Below are positions 1-6,662 of a stretch of DNA of 10,961 nucleotides, one piece after another (the stretch's first letter is position 1; each line of letters opens with the position of its first letter). Location of the stretch: the NCBI GenBank assembly GCA_003451715.1, contig DMJN01000065.1, positions 1 through 10,961 of the forward strand. Reading direction: 5' to 3'. Both the position numbers and the translations under genes were made by a program. This DNA is from Gammaproteobacteria bacterium. GTDB taxonomy: Bacteria; Pseudomonadota; Gammaproteobacteria; Pseudomonadales; Pseudohongiellaceae. The notes under the pieces are model-generated. The model did not search any database. It had not been told where the DNA came from and was given only the letters and a program-made list of their open reading frames with translations.

Positions 1-150
1 CACTGCCCGACTCTCGTTGCCCGGGGGATTTATCGTGTCTATACGAATCAGATCTTGCAGCCACGCCACCGACTCATCTTCGAGTGTCTGGGCAGATACC
101 GGGTTGATAACCAGAGATAGGATGAATGCAAAAAGTAACTTGTGGCGCAT
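1..150 (-). CDS. Exported M20-family metallopeptidase, N-terminal fragment (cut by window edge)
   Basis: Only the first 50 codons are in the window; the gene runs off the left edge. Translation of the minus strand gives a Sec signal peptide (basic MRHK, then a hydrophobic run, cleavage likely after VSA at residue 20). Residues 28-46 then read VAWLQDLIRIDTINPPGNE, the typical opening of M20 carboxypeptidases and desuccinylases (helix followed by an 'IDTxNPPGNE' turn). The start at base 150 is supported by a CAGGAG ribosome binding site at 165-160, nine bases upstream. It lies 64 bases downstream of korB in the same direction, with no obvious terminator, so co-transcription is possible. The zinc ligands are outside the window, so activity and substrate cannot be judged. 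The family call is inferred from this short N-terminus. Confidence 0.75.
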   Translation of the reverse strand, partial: MRHKLLFAFILSLVINPVSAQTLEDESVAWLQDLIRIDTINPPGNESRAV

Positions 151-214
151 TGGCTTGAACTCCTGTCGTGCGGATTGGGAACCAGGAATCTTCACTCAAG
201 GGTTCAGAGGATCC

Positions 215-1219
215 CTAGCTTACTTCCCAGGTATGACCGCTGTGTAACAGCTCCTTGAGTGAGCCGGGCTTGCTGCGAGCCGTTTCTATTCGCTCGCGGT
301 TATTTTCCGTAAAGGAAGTCTTATCTTCGCGGTACAGCACACCGACCGCAACAGGAAATTTCGGCCCCGCCATCGCCGCGAGTAGCTGGGCCTGCACCTT
401 GTTGGCTTCATCGTGCACCAGAATCCTGTCCTCATTATCAGCTACCTCGATCACTTCGAGCGATAGGCTCTCGCGATTGAGATGAATTCCCTTCTCATTC
501 TCCTGTCCGAACAGGATCGGTTGTCCATGTGCCAGCTCGACACGGAAATCCGGTGCCTGCTTCTTGTCTTTGAGCTGTTCGAAGATTCCGTCGTTATAGA
601 TTGGACAGTTCTGCAGGATTTCTATGAAAGCGGCTCCGTCATGGGCATATCCACGGGTTGCTATGGCAGATAAGTGCTTCGTCTCAGTATCGATAGATCT
701 GGCCACAAATGTGCCACCTGACCCTAAAGCGACTGCGCAGGGAGACAGAGGCGAATCGGTGGAACCTTCCGGCGAAGAGGGGGAGCGTGTGCCTGGCTGA
801 GAAGTGGGTGAATATTGGCCCTTGGTCAGTCCATAAATTTCATTATTAAACAGTAGAATCTGCAGGTTCACATTACGCCGAATCACATGCAGCATATGGT
901 TACCACCAATGCTGAAGCCGTCGCCGTCGCCGCTAACAACCCATACATCGAGTTCCGGGTTAGCCAGCTTGATGCCCGTTGCAATCGCTGGCGCTCGTCC
1001 GTGTATGGTGTGAAACCCATAGGTATTCATGTAGTACGGAAAGCGCGAGGAGCAACCAATACCGGAGACAAACACCTGGTTTTCTCGTGGCCGCTGCAGC
1101 TGTGGCATCAGCTTCTGAATGGTTTTGAGAATCGCATAGTCTCCACAGCCAGGACACCAGCGCACTTCCTGATCGGTGGCAAAGTCTTTCAGTGTGAGTA
1201 CGGGCAGCTGCTTGTTCAT
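215..1219 (-). CDS. korB: 2-oxoacid:ferredoxin oxidoreductase, beta subunit (probably 2-oxoglutarate)
   Basis: This is the thiamine-diphosphate subunit of a two-subunit 2-oxoacid:ferredoxin oxidoreductase, which decarboxylates 2-oxoacids to acyl-CoA while reducing ferredoxin in the cytoplasm. The 334-residue length fits KorB. Residues 21-27 are WCPGCGD. C22, C25, C56 (in GIGCSS) and C205 (in NCPIYND) match the four cysteines that hold the [4Fe-4S] cluster in two-subunit enzymes such as that of Sulfolobus. The ThDP/Mg motif is GDGD at 97-100 followed by NNEIYGLTKGQ at 125-135. The start codon overlaps the korA stop by four bases (ATGA), implying translational coupling. Substrate (2-oxoglutarate rather than pyruvate) is inferred from resemblance to bacterial KorAB. 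No separate ferredoxin-type delta subunit is visible, as expected for this class. Confidence 0.93.
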   Translation of the reverse strand: MNKQLPVLTLKDFATDQEVRWCPGCGDYAILKTIQKLMPQLQRPRENQVFVSGIGCSSRFPYYMNTYGFHTIHGRAPAIATGIKLANPELDVWVVSGDGDGFSIGGNHMLHVIRRNVNLQILLFNNEIYGLTKGQYSPTSQPGTRSPSSPEGSTDSPLSPCAVALGSGGTFVARSIDTETKHLSAIATRGYAHDGAAFIEILQNCPIYNDGIFEQLKDKKQAPDFRVELAHGQPILFGQENEKGIHLNRESLSLEVIEVADNEDRILVHDEANKVQAQLLAAMAGPKFPVAVGVLYREDKTSFTENNRERIETARSKPGSLKELLHSGHTWEVS

Positions 1220-3117
1220 GAAGCGCTCCCGGATTCGCCAGCTTCGAGATCGGCAAGCTTCTTGTGAATCGCGGCGAGGATCTCACCAATCTTGAAGGGC
1301 TGACCCGCTACCTTGTTAACGCCCTCGGCATCGATCAGGAATTCGGAACGAATAAGCCGGATGAACTGACCAGTATTCATCTCTGGAATCAGTACCGCCT
1401 CAAATCTCCGCAGTAATTCACCCAGGTTACTCGGCAATGGCGAGAGATACCTGACCTGAATGTGGGACACGTCCAGCCCCTCCCCACAGGCGCGTTTTAC
1501 GGCCTGATGAATGGCGCCGAAGGTCGAGCCCCAACCTACTACCGCCAGTCTGCCGGAGTCGTTGCCGAAGCAGACTTCCTGCAAGGGAATATCATCCGCG
1601 ATGCCGGCTATCTTGGCAGCCCGCAGTTCCGTCATCTTCTGATGATTGGCCGGATCATAGGAAATATCGCCAGTCTCAAAGTTGCGTTCTATGCCACCGA
1701 TACGGTGTTCGGTTCCTGTTGTGCCAGGCTTGGCCCATACCCGGGCCAGCGTCTTGTCATCTCGCAGAGAAGGTTTGAAGTCTTTAGCATCAGTATGGTG
1801 ACTGACCGGAAATGGCTGCAGGGAATCAACATCGGGTATCCGCCAGGGCTCGGCAGCATTAGCCAAATAGCCATCGGACAGCAACATCACCGGCGTCATG
1901 TATTTGGTGGCAATCCTCACAGCTTCTATGGCCACTTCGAAACAATCGACGGAAGTGGTGGAGGCGATGACTGGCATGGGTGTATCGCTGTGTCTGCCAT
2001 ACAGTGCCATATTGAAATCGGATTGCTCGGTCTTGGTTGGGAGGCCGGTGGAAGGACCCCCGCGCTGCGTGTTCACAATGACCAGCGGCAATTCCGTAGC
2101 TGCAGCCAGTGCAATGCCTTCTTGTTTCAGCGCGATTCCAGGTCCTGAACTGGAAGTCACGCCAAGCGACCCGGCAAATGACGCACCCGTGGCCGCACAC
2201 ACGGCGGCAATTTCGTCTTCGGCTTGAAACGTATTGACACGAAACTGCTTACGGTTGACCATTTCGTGTAATAGATTGGAAGCCGGCGTAATGGGATAGG
2301 ATGCAAATAGCAGGTTAATATCTGCCAACTCCGATCCTGCAATCAAGCCCCAGGCCAGTGCTGTCGTGCCCGTGACATTCCTATAGGTGCCAGGTGCCAC
2401 TTTCGCCTTGGGAACTTTATACAGATGAATTCCAGCCGGTAACTCGGCAGTCTCACCGTAGGCATGTCCGGCATTTAACGCGACGACATTGGCATCGGCT
2501 ATCTCCGGCATGTCGGCAAATTTGGCCTTCAGATTCTCGATGGTGGGCACGCGGTCGCGATCGAACAACCACATCACCAGGCCCAGCGTCCACATGTTCT
2601 TGCACCGCAGGGCCGCCTTATGGCTGAGACCGAATGGCTCTACTGCAGCTAGAACCTGCTTGGAAATGTTGATTGAGAGAATGCGAAAGGCATCCAATGA
2701 TCCATCTTCCAAGGGACTATTTTTGTACTTTGCCTTGGTGAGGTTCTTGGCGGTGAAGGCGCCGCTATCGGCGATGATCAACCCACCATCGATGAGGTTC
2801 GCGATATTGGTCAGCAGCGCTGCCGGGTTCATTGCTACCAGCACATCCAGGGCATCGCCTGCGGTGGTGACATCTTCGGCACCGAAGTAGATCTGGAAGG
2901 CTGAGACTCCGAAGGTGGCACCCACCGGCGCGCGTATCTCGGCAGGGAAATCCGGGAAGGTGGACAGGTCATTACCATACAGTGCTGTGGCCTCGGTAAA
3001 ATTAGCACCGGTTAGCTGCATACCATCACCGGAATCGCCAGCGAAACGCACCACCACATCGACAACTTCTTTCTCGTCGAGGTGATGTTCGCCCAGTTTT
3101 TCTTCGGCCAGTTCCAT
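1216..3117 (-). CDS. korA: 2-oxoacid:ferredoxin oxidoreductase, fused gamma-alpha subunit (probably 2-oxoglutarate)
   Basis: This is the large subunit partner of korB. The N-terminal gamma domain (about residues 18-190) starts with VVVRFAGDSGDGMQLTG, typical of the CoA-handling domain. The alpha (ThDP pyrimidine) domain follows from about residue 235 and carries the family signature YPITPAS beginning at Y274, a motif tied to 2-oxoacid binding in two-subunit enzymes. A transketolase C-terminal-like domain (LAVVGWGSTFGAIHQAV) occupies the end. Gamma-alpha fusion is the normal arrangement in KorA. The start chosen is ATG at 3117 (633 residues); an in-frame TTG two codons upstream (3123) would add two residues. 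Neither has a clear Shine-Dalgarno sequence. With KorB it could run the 2-oxoglutarate step of the TCA cycle with ferredoxin as acceptor; whether the cell also has the NAD-linked dehydrogenase cannot be told. Confidence 0.93.
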   Translation of the reverse strand: MELAEEKLGEHHLDEKEVVDVVVRFAGDSGDGMQLTGANFTEATALYGNDLSTFPDFPAEIRAPVGATFGVSAFQIYFGAEDVTTAGDALDVLVAMNPAALLTNIANLIDGGLIIADSGAFTAKNLTKAKYKNSPLEDGSLDAFRILSINISKQVLAAVEPFGLSHKAALRCKNMWTLGLVMWLFDRDRVPTIENLKAKFADMPEIADANVVALNAGHAYGETAELPAGIHLYKVPKAKVAPGTYRNVTGTTALAWGLIAGSELADINLLFASYPITPASNLLHEMVNRKQFRVNTFQAEDEIAAVCAATGASFAGSLGVTSSSGPGIALKQEGIALAAATELPLVIVNTQRGGPSTGLPTKTEQSDFNMALYGRHSDTPMPVIASTTSVDCFEVAIEAVRIATKYMTPVMLLSDGYLANAAEPWRIPDVDSLQPFPVSHHTDAKDFKPSLRDDKTLARVWAKPGTTGTEHRIGGIERNFETGDISYDPANHQKMTELRAAKIAGIADDIPLQEVCFGNDSGRLAVVGWGSTFGAIHQAVKRACGEGLDVSHIQVRYLSPLPSNLGELLRRFEAVLIPEMNTGQFIRLIRSEFLIDAEGVNKVAGQPFKIGEILAAIHKKLADLEAGESGSAS

Positions 3118-3148
3118 AGTCAATATTTAGAACAGTGTTATGCAAAAC

Positions 3149-3181
3149 ACCCGCTATTTGTAGGTGTACCTGCCAGCGGGT
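3149..3181 (-). terminator. Hairpin plus short T run between the propeller gene and korA
   Basis: A perfect 7-bp inverted repeat (ACCCGCT at 3149-3155, AGCGGGT at 3175-3181) encloses a smaller AGGT/ACCT hairpin (3162-3165 and 3168-3171). Read on the minus strand the stem is followed at once by GTTTTG. This fits a modest rho-independent terminator for the propeller gene, about 65 bases after its stop and 30 bases before korA. The T run is short, so a leader or attenuator structure for korA is an alternative. Confidence 0.45.
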
Positions 3182-3215
3182 TAGAAGGAGCCGGATTCTA
3201 CCAGATATAGGGAGT

Positions 3216-3235
3216 CGGGTCCTGTTAAGGACCCG
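3216..3235 (-). other. Small hairpin just after the propeller gene stop codon
   Basis: CGGGTCC (3216-3222) and GGACCCG (3229-3235) form a perfect 7-bp stem with a TGTTAA loop, ten bases beyond the stop codon of the propeller gene. No T run follows on the minus strand, so it is not a classical intrinsic terminator. It may stabilise the 3' end of the transcript or act together with the hairpin at 3149-3181. Confidence 0.35.
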
Positions 3236-3245
3236 CTGATTTGAG

Positions 3246-4172
3246 TTATTGCTTGATGAACTTGCGAATGATCCGACCTTCGCCACCCTGGCCACCGGTC
3301 ACTTCGCCGGTATAGACATTGCCATCGGCATCTACAACGACACCCTCCGGCTCTGATCCTTCGATAAAACCCATGACTTCACCGCTGGCAGCACTGCCGT
3401 AGGTTACGCGGCGCAGCTTTTCGTAATCGGCAACGAAGAGCATGTCATTCTGGTCGATAAACATACCACTGGGCCGGCCGAACTGATCCCACTCATCCAG
3501 ATACTCGCCGTCCTGGCTAAAGATCTGGATACGTTCATTGGAACGGTCGCCTACCATAACCCGGCCTCGACTATCGATGACGATGGTGTGAGGCACATTC
3601 AGCTCTCCCTGTCCGGCACCCTTGGTACCCCACTCCATGAGGTAGCGGCCGTTCTTGTCGAACTTGACGATACGATTATTCCAGTGACCGTCAGCAACGA
3701 AGAAGGTGCCGTCGCTTGCCTGGGCAACATCGGTGGGTCCATTGAAGGTGTTCGGACTGGTGCCGATAAAACCACGCGCGCCCAATCGCAATAATATCCT
3801 GCCGTCGGTATCGATCTTGGTGATCGTGTGTCCAGCCTCTCTATTATAGTCGGTGCCCCAGATGCTGCCCTCCGGTGTCACTCGGAAACCGTGCGGGGTG
3901 ACGACCCAGTCAGTACTGCCGAACGAGTCAACCAGGTTTCCTTCCTGATCGAACTTCAACACCGGTGGGTCTGCCCGGTGAAAAGCGTAGATGAAGCCCT
4001 GCTGGTCAATAGTGACATTGGGCACCTGCCCCCACTCGATACCATCCGGCAAGGGTTTCGGCCAGTCCGGATCCATTACGTACTCCTGTCCAAAGCCAGG
4101 GCTAAGCAATAGAAAACTTGCTATCAGGACGGGAATAAACCTACTCGCGAATTTTCGTACTCGGTTAATCAT
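3246..4172 (-). CDS. Exported NHL-repeat six-bladed beta-propeller protein, peptidylglycine lyase-like
   Basis: The 308-residue product has a Sec signal peptide (basic start, hydrophobic residues about 13-27, cleavage likely after GFG at 28, before QEYVMDPDW). The mature part is a series of NHL-type blades: each has a 'G-x-hydrophobic-D-x-x-G-x-hydrophobic-hydrophobic-x-x-D' strand pair, for example near PTDVAQASDGTFFVADGHWN and PHTIVIDSRGRVMVGD. Histidines in TPHGF, DGHWNNRI and VPHTI recur at matching blade positions, reminiscent of the zinc-binding histidines at the centre of peptidyl-alpha-hydroxyglycine alpha-amidating lyase propellers. This resemblance is an inference; the bacterial substrate is unknown. 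It stands alone upstream of korA, separated by two hairpins. No Shine-Dalgarno sequence precedes the ATG (GGTTCTCCAAC), but no better start is present. The gene is divergent from the EF-hand/sigma module across a 167-base gap. Confidence 0.85.
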   Translation of the reverse strand: MINRVRKFASRFIPVLIASFLLLSPGFGQEYVMDPDWPKPLPDGIEWGQVPNVTIDQQGFIYAFHRADPPVLKFDQEGNLVDSFGSTDWVVTPHGFRVTPEGSIWGTDYNREAGHTITKIDTDGRILLRLGARGFIGTSPNTFNGPTDVAQASDGTFFVADGHWNNRIVKFDKNGRYLMEWGTKGAGQGELNVPHTIVIDSRGRVMVGDRSNERIQIFSQDGEYLDEWDQFGRPSGMFIDQNDMLFVADYEKLRRVTYGSAASGEVMGFIEGSEPEGVVVDADGNVYTGEVTGGQGGEGRIIRKFIKQ

Positions 4173-4192
4173 GTTGGAGAACCATCGCTGTA

Positions 4193-4226
4193 ATTATCAG
4201 GAATTTCCATGCTTACATGGAAATTC
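4193..4226 (-). promoter_or_regulatory. Perfect 11-bp palindromic hairpin in the divergent intergenic region, possible operator
   Basis: GAATTTCCATG (4201-4211) and CATGGAAATTC (4216-4226) are exact reverse complements separated by only CTTA. The element lies 29 bases upstream of the propeller gene start and about 114 bases before the EF-hand gene. On the minus strand it is followed immediately by TGATAAT (4199-4193), which resembles a -10 box (GATAAT), so the palindrome would cover the -35/spacer region. No T run follows on either side, which argues against a terminator. The operator role is inference. Confidence 0.4.
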
Positions 4227-4339
4227 AGGTGAATCAACCGCTTCGAAGCAGACACTATAAATAGAAGAAAGAATGCGAAGGTAACCCACACCCACTGCGT
4301 ATAAGTTAATGAACCATCTTGATATGCAGGAGATATAAG

Positions 4340-4954
4340 ATGCAAAAACTAACTTTGCTTGCCGGCCTGGGAATCCTCGGAATCTCAAGGTCTTTACTGG
4401 CTGCCGATGATGCCGGCAGCAGCCCGAATAACTTGGAGACTCTGGATACAAACGGAGATGGCGTAATCAGCTTCGTGGAATTTCAGGAGAGCGACCGGGA
4501 CGATATGTTGTCTCAGATCGATACCGACCAGAATGGCGTATTGACGATTGATGAATTTTTGAACGCCCGGCCGGCCCCAGGCCCACGTCGTGGCAATCGC
4601 GGTGGACCACCAGGGCAGCAGGGTAATCTACTTGATGACAATGGCGATCCGAGCGAGATCGACGAACGCCGTGCCCGGATGCGTGAAATGATGACGCAAC
4701 GCGCCACCGAGCGCTTCAATGAAATGGATGTGGACGGGGATGAAATTGTGACGCTGACTGAATTTCAGGAAGCCAACTTCGAGATGATGGATCGCGATGG
4801 CGACGGTGTATTGAGCGGGGATGAACTACGCAGACCGCGTCGTGGCGGCCCTGGCGCCCGTGGTCCAGGAGGACGAGGTGGCCCGGGAGGACGAGGTGGT
4901 CCTGGCGGAGGTAGACCTGACAGAGGCAGTGGAGGACAATCACAACAAATCTAG
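4340..4954 (+). CDS. Secreted EF-hand protein with Gly/Pro/Arg-rich tail
   Basis: The start is the ATG at 4340, because AGGAGA at 4328-4333 lies six bases upstream; a TTG at 4319 is in frame but has no such site. The 204-residue product has a short signal peptide (cleavage around residues 21-22, LLA/A). Four 12-residue EF-hand loops follow: D36-E47 (DTNGDGVISFVE), D61-E72, D130-E141 and D151-E162. All have acidic or Asn ligands at positions 1, 3, 5 and Glu at 12, so Ca2+ (or another divalent ion) binding is likely. Loop 3 has Glu instead of Gly at position 6. Linker 79-97 and the tail from 165 are rich in Gly, Pro and Arg. It is first in a module with the sigma factor 28 bases downstream, suggesting a role in periplasmic sensing or a target of that sigma factor. 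Precise function is unknown. Confidence 0.9.
   Translation: MQKLTLLAGLGILGISRSLLAADDAGSSPNNLETLDTNGDGVISFVEFQESDRDDMLSQIDTDQNGVLTIDEFLNARPAPGPRRGNRGGPPGQQGNLLDDNGDPSEIDERRARMREMMTQRATERFNEMDVDGDEIVTLTEFQEANFEMMDRDGDGVLSGDELRRPRRGGPGARGPGGRGGPGGRGGPGGGRPDRGSGGQSQQI
4868..4903 (+). repeat. 18-base tandem repeat in the EF-hand gene tail
   Basis: Two direct copies of an 18-base unit (4868-4885 and 4886-4903) share the first 14 bases, GGAGGACGAGGTGG, and a degenerate third copy follows. They encode the (GGRGGP) tail of the EF-hand protein. Such in-frame repeats can expand or contract by slippage, so tail length may vary between strains. Confidence 0.8.
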
Positions 4955-4982
4955 CGAACGAAAGGATTGATTAAAGAGCGTA

Positions 4983-5537
4983 ATGACTGATGAAGAGTTG
5001 ATGCTGGCAGTATGCGATGGTGATCAATCCGCTTATCAGATTATTGTTAAACAGCACCTGAACTCCATTAGTCATTATGCTTACCGAATGCTCGGCAACC
5101 AGAAGGATACGGAGGACATTACCCAGGAGACTTTCTTAAAGCTGTGGGTCAACGCCGGAAAATGGCAGCCAGAGAAATCAAAACTCTCCACGTGGCTACA
5201 TCGCATAACCCACAACCTGTGTATCGATTATCTGCGTAAACACAGCAGGATGCAGACACAGGAAGACATTGAAAACGAAGTCGATGCCGCGCTGATCGAG
5301 AAGGGGGGCGATGACGGGGACGATGTAACACAACAACAATTAGCGAAATTAGATCAGGCAATAGGGAGACTTCCGGAAAATCAACGTAGTGCGCTGATGC
5401 TTTGTCACTACTCCGGATTCTCTAACAAGGAAGCCGCTGCTATCATGAACCTGTCCGTCAAGGCACTGGAATCATCGATAGCCAGAGCAAAACGCTCGCT
5501 GCGAAAGGAAATGAGTGAAAACGACAATGCGCAGTAG
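4983..5537 (+). CDS. ECF-type RNA polymerase sigma factor
   Basis: The 184-residue protein has the two-domain layout of group 4 (extracytoplasmic function) sigma factors. Region 2 covers about residues 10-85, with AYRMLGNQKDTEDITQETFLKLW (core binding, with the 'DxEDxxQExF' motif, split here across 33-55) and STWLHRITHNLCIDYLRK (-10 recognition). An acidic linker (about 94-116) follows, then region 4 at about 118-175, with LPENQRSALMLCHYSGFSNKE and a helix-turn-helix ending in ALESSIARAKRSLRK. There is no long C-terminal extension. It sits 28 bases after the EF-hand gene and its 3' end overlaps the next gene by 23 bases, typical of sigma/anti-sigma pairs. ECF factors usually activate their own operon, so the target promoter may lie upstream of 4340; I could not identify it with confidence. 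The ECF subgroup is not assigned. Confidence 0.95.
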   Translation: MTDEELMLAVCDGDQSAYQIIVKQHLNSISHYAYRMLGNQKDTEDITQETFLKLWVNAGKWQPEKSKLSTWLHRITHNLCIDYLRKHSRMQTQEDIENEVDAALIEKGGDDGDDVTQQQLAKLDQAIGRLPENQRSALMLCHYSGFSNKEAAAIMNLSVKALESSIARAKRSLRKEMSENDNAQ

Positions 5538-6030
5538 CAAGCAAGCGCAATCAAGACTGGCACTGACAATGACGACAACGATGACACTAGAAGAATTTTC
5601 CACGCTGGTGGATATCCATGGCTCGAACATCGAGAATTGGCCACCTGCACTCCGCAAAGTCGGCAAAACACTTTTGGAGAACAGTGATCGGGCCAGGATT
5701 TTGCGTACAGCCCAGCGACGCCTGGAGCAGCAACTGGACCAGATTACAGTTCCTGAATTCACCGGTCTGCAAGCCAGAATCCTGAACCAGCAGCTACCGC
5801 CTCGAAACGGTTCCCTGCTGGACAAGTTGCTGGATTGGTTAATTCCAGCCGGAGGAATTACCGCGCAACTCTGGCGACCCGCCATGGTCGCCTGCCTGCC
5901 GCTGGTGTTCGGAATCGTGTTGGGCAATTATTACAGCTTCGGTGTTGGTCTCGAGTTCAGTGAAGTTGAATACTGGGAAGATGAACTGGCCATGCTCTCG
6001 CTAAGCGACTACTCAGAGAGTATTTTCTGA
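5515..6030 (+). CDS. Single-pass membrane protein, probable anti-sigma factor
   Basis: The 171-residue product has no named domain that I recognise. About 120 hydrophilic N-terminal residues contain a helical stretch with the pattern LEEFSTLVDIHGSNIENWP (25-43) and a charged helix (RILRTAQRRLEQQLD, 61-75). One membrane segment follows (about 122-140), then a short acidic tail (147-171). Topology would place the N-terminal domain in the cytoplasm, where it could hold the sigma factor. Similar 'L-x-x-x-G-x-x-x-x-x-W-P' proteins occur beside ECF sigma and Metal_resist genes in other proteobacteria, from memory. The GTG start at 5515 has AGGA at 5506-5509 five bases upstream and overlaps the sigma gene; ATG at 5527 or 5569 are alternatives. 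No zinc-anti-sigma HxxxCxxC motif is present. The anti-sigma role is inferred from context and topology. Confidence 0.7.
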   Translation: MKTTMRSSKQAQSRLALTMTTTMTLEEFSTLVDIHGSNIENWPPALRKVGKTLLENSDRARILRTAQRRLEQQLDQITVPEFTGLQARILNQQLPPRNGSLLDKLLDWLIPAGGITAQLWRPAMVACLPLVFGIVLGNYYSFGVGLEFSEVEYWEDELAMLSLSDYSESIF

Positions 6031-6032
6031 TC

Positions 6033-6599
6033 ATGAGTAGGAACAAACTAATACTCATCGCCCTGCTCGCCTCTATTGCGATTAACCTGGTGTTCGTCGG
6101 TGGCATCGGTTACCGCACGTCAAGTGTTCGCGAGAGCTTACCACGACCTTTTCCACCGAATATCGGTTGGGTTGTACGCGATCTCAGTGAGGAACGGCGT
6201 GCCGAACTGGAACCCCTGTTGGAGCAGAGCTACCAGGAGATTCGACCGATGCGGCGGGAGATGTTTGAGGCTCAACGACGGGTCAATGAATTGATGGCTT
6301 CGACTGATTTCGGCAGTGCCGCGCTGGAACAGGCGTTCACCGAGCTGCGAACAGTCAATGATCGTTATCAGACACTTTCCCATCAACAGACTATCAGCCT
6401 GTTAGGTGAGCTGACCGAGGCAGAGCGCCAGATGGCACAGGAATTTGTGCAACGCCGTGGACCACGCGGACGGGATGGCCGACCTGGTTTTGGCGGCCCG
6501 GGTGGTCGTGGCGGGCCTCCCGGCGGCCCTGGACGCCCACCGTTTCTCCCCGGCTCAGTAGAGCCCAATCCCCCACCACCCGGTGATCCAGTTCAGTGA
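6033..6599 (+). CDS. Membrane-anchored periplasmic Metal_resist/CnrX-like protein with Gly/Pro-rich tail
   Basis: The 188-residue product has an N-terminal uncleaved anchor (about residues 5-25) followed by a helical periplasmic domain (about 45-142). That domain has the look of the Metal_resist family (CnrX, ZraP, Spy-like): LSEERRAELEPLLEQSYQEI, then REMFEAQRRVNELM, then a helix ending ELTEAERQMAQEF. The C-terminal 45 residues are almost entirely Gly, Pro and Arg, ending in a proline run. In CnrX this protein senses Ni/Co and acts on the membrane anti-sigma CnrY. Here only one histidine exists in the domain (H117), so the CnrX-type multi-histidine site is absent and metal sensing may work differently or not at all. 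It starts two bases after the previous stop, so the two are probably translationally coupled. Confidence 0.8.
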   Translation: MSRNKLILIALLASIAINLVFVGGIGYRTSSVRESLPRPFPPNIGWVVRDLSEERRAELEPLLEQSYQEIRPMRREMFEAQRRVNELMASTDFGSAALEQAFTELRTVNDRYQTLSHQQTISLLGELTEAERQMAQEFVQRRGPRGRDGRPGFGGPGGRGGPPGGPGRPPFLPGSVEPNPPPPGDPVQ

Positions 6600-6621
6600 G
6601 AGAAGAATAGGGACCACTCAC

Positions 6622-6642
6622 GGTTCTACAGTTCGTAGAATC
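6622..6642 (+). other. Small intergenic hairpin downstream of the sigma module
   Basis: TTCTAC (6624-6629) and GTAGAA (6635-6640) form a 6-bp stem with loop AGTTC, extended to eight pairs by one G-T wobble and one G-C. It lies 22 bases after the Metal_resist stop. No T run follows, so intrinsic termination is uncertain; it may be a 3'-end or processing structure for the four-gene module. Confidence 0.35.
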
Positions 6643-6662
6643 TGGACGTAAGCTGGCATTAG

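Noticed and set aside
17..247. Plus-strand reading frame at the left edge
   Set aside because: The minus strand here encodes the signal peptide and start of an M20 peptidase with a good ribosome binding site, which explains the open frame.
1462..2148. Long plus-strand reading frame of 228 codons opposite korA
   Set aside because: It lies wholly within korA, which has clear family motifs, and its translation shows no recognisable domain or ribosome binding site. It is a coding shadow.
4233..4261. TATAAA at 4256-4261 as a sigma-70 -10 box for the EF-hand gene
   Set aside because: The hexamer 17 bases upstream is ATCAAC, a poor -35, so no promoter call is justified.
4281..4308. GTAACC followed by CGTATAAG upstream of the EF-hand gene, resembling an ECF sigma promoter that could allow autoregulation
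   Set aside because: The distance between GTAACC and CGTA is only 11 bases, too short for the usual spacing of about 16, and moving the -10 element to fit the spacing loses the match.
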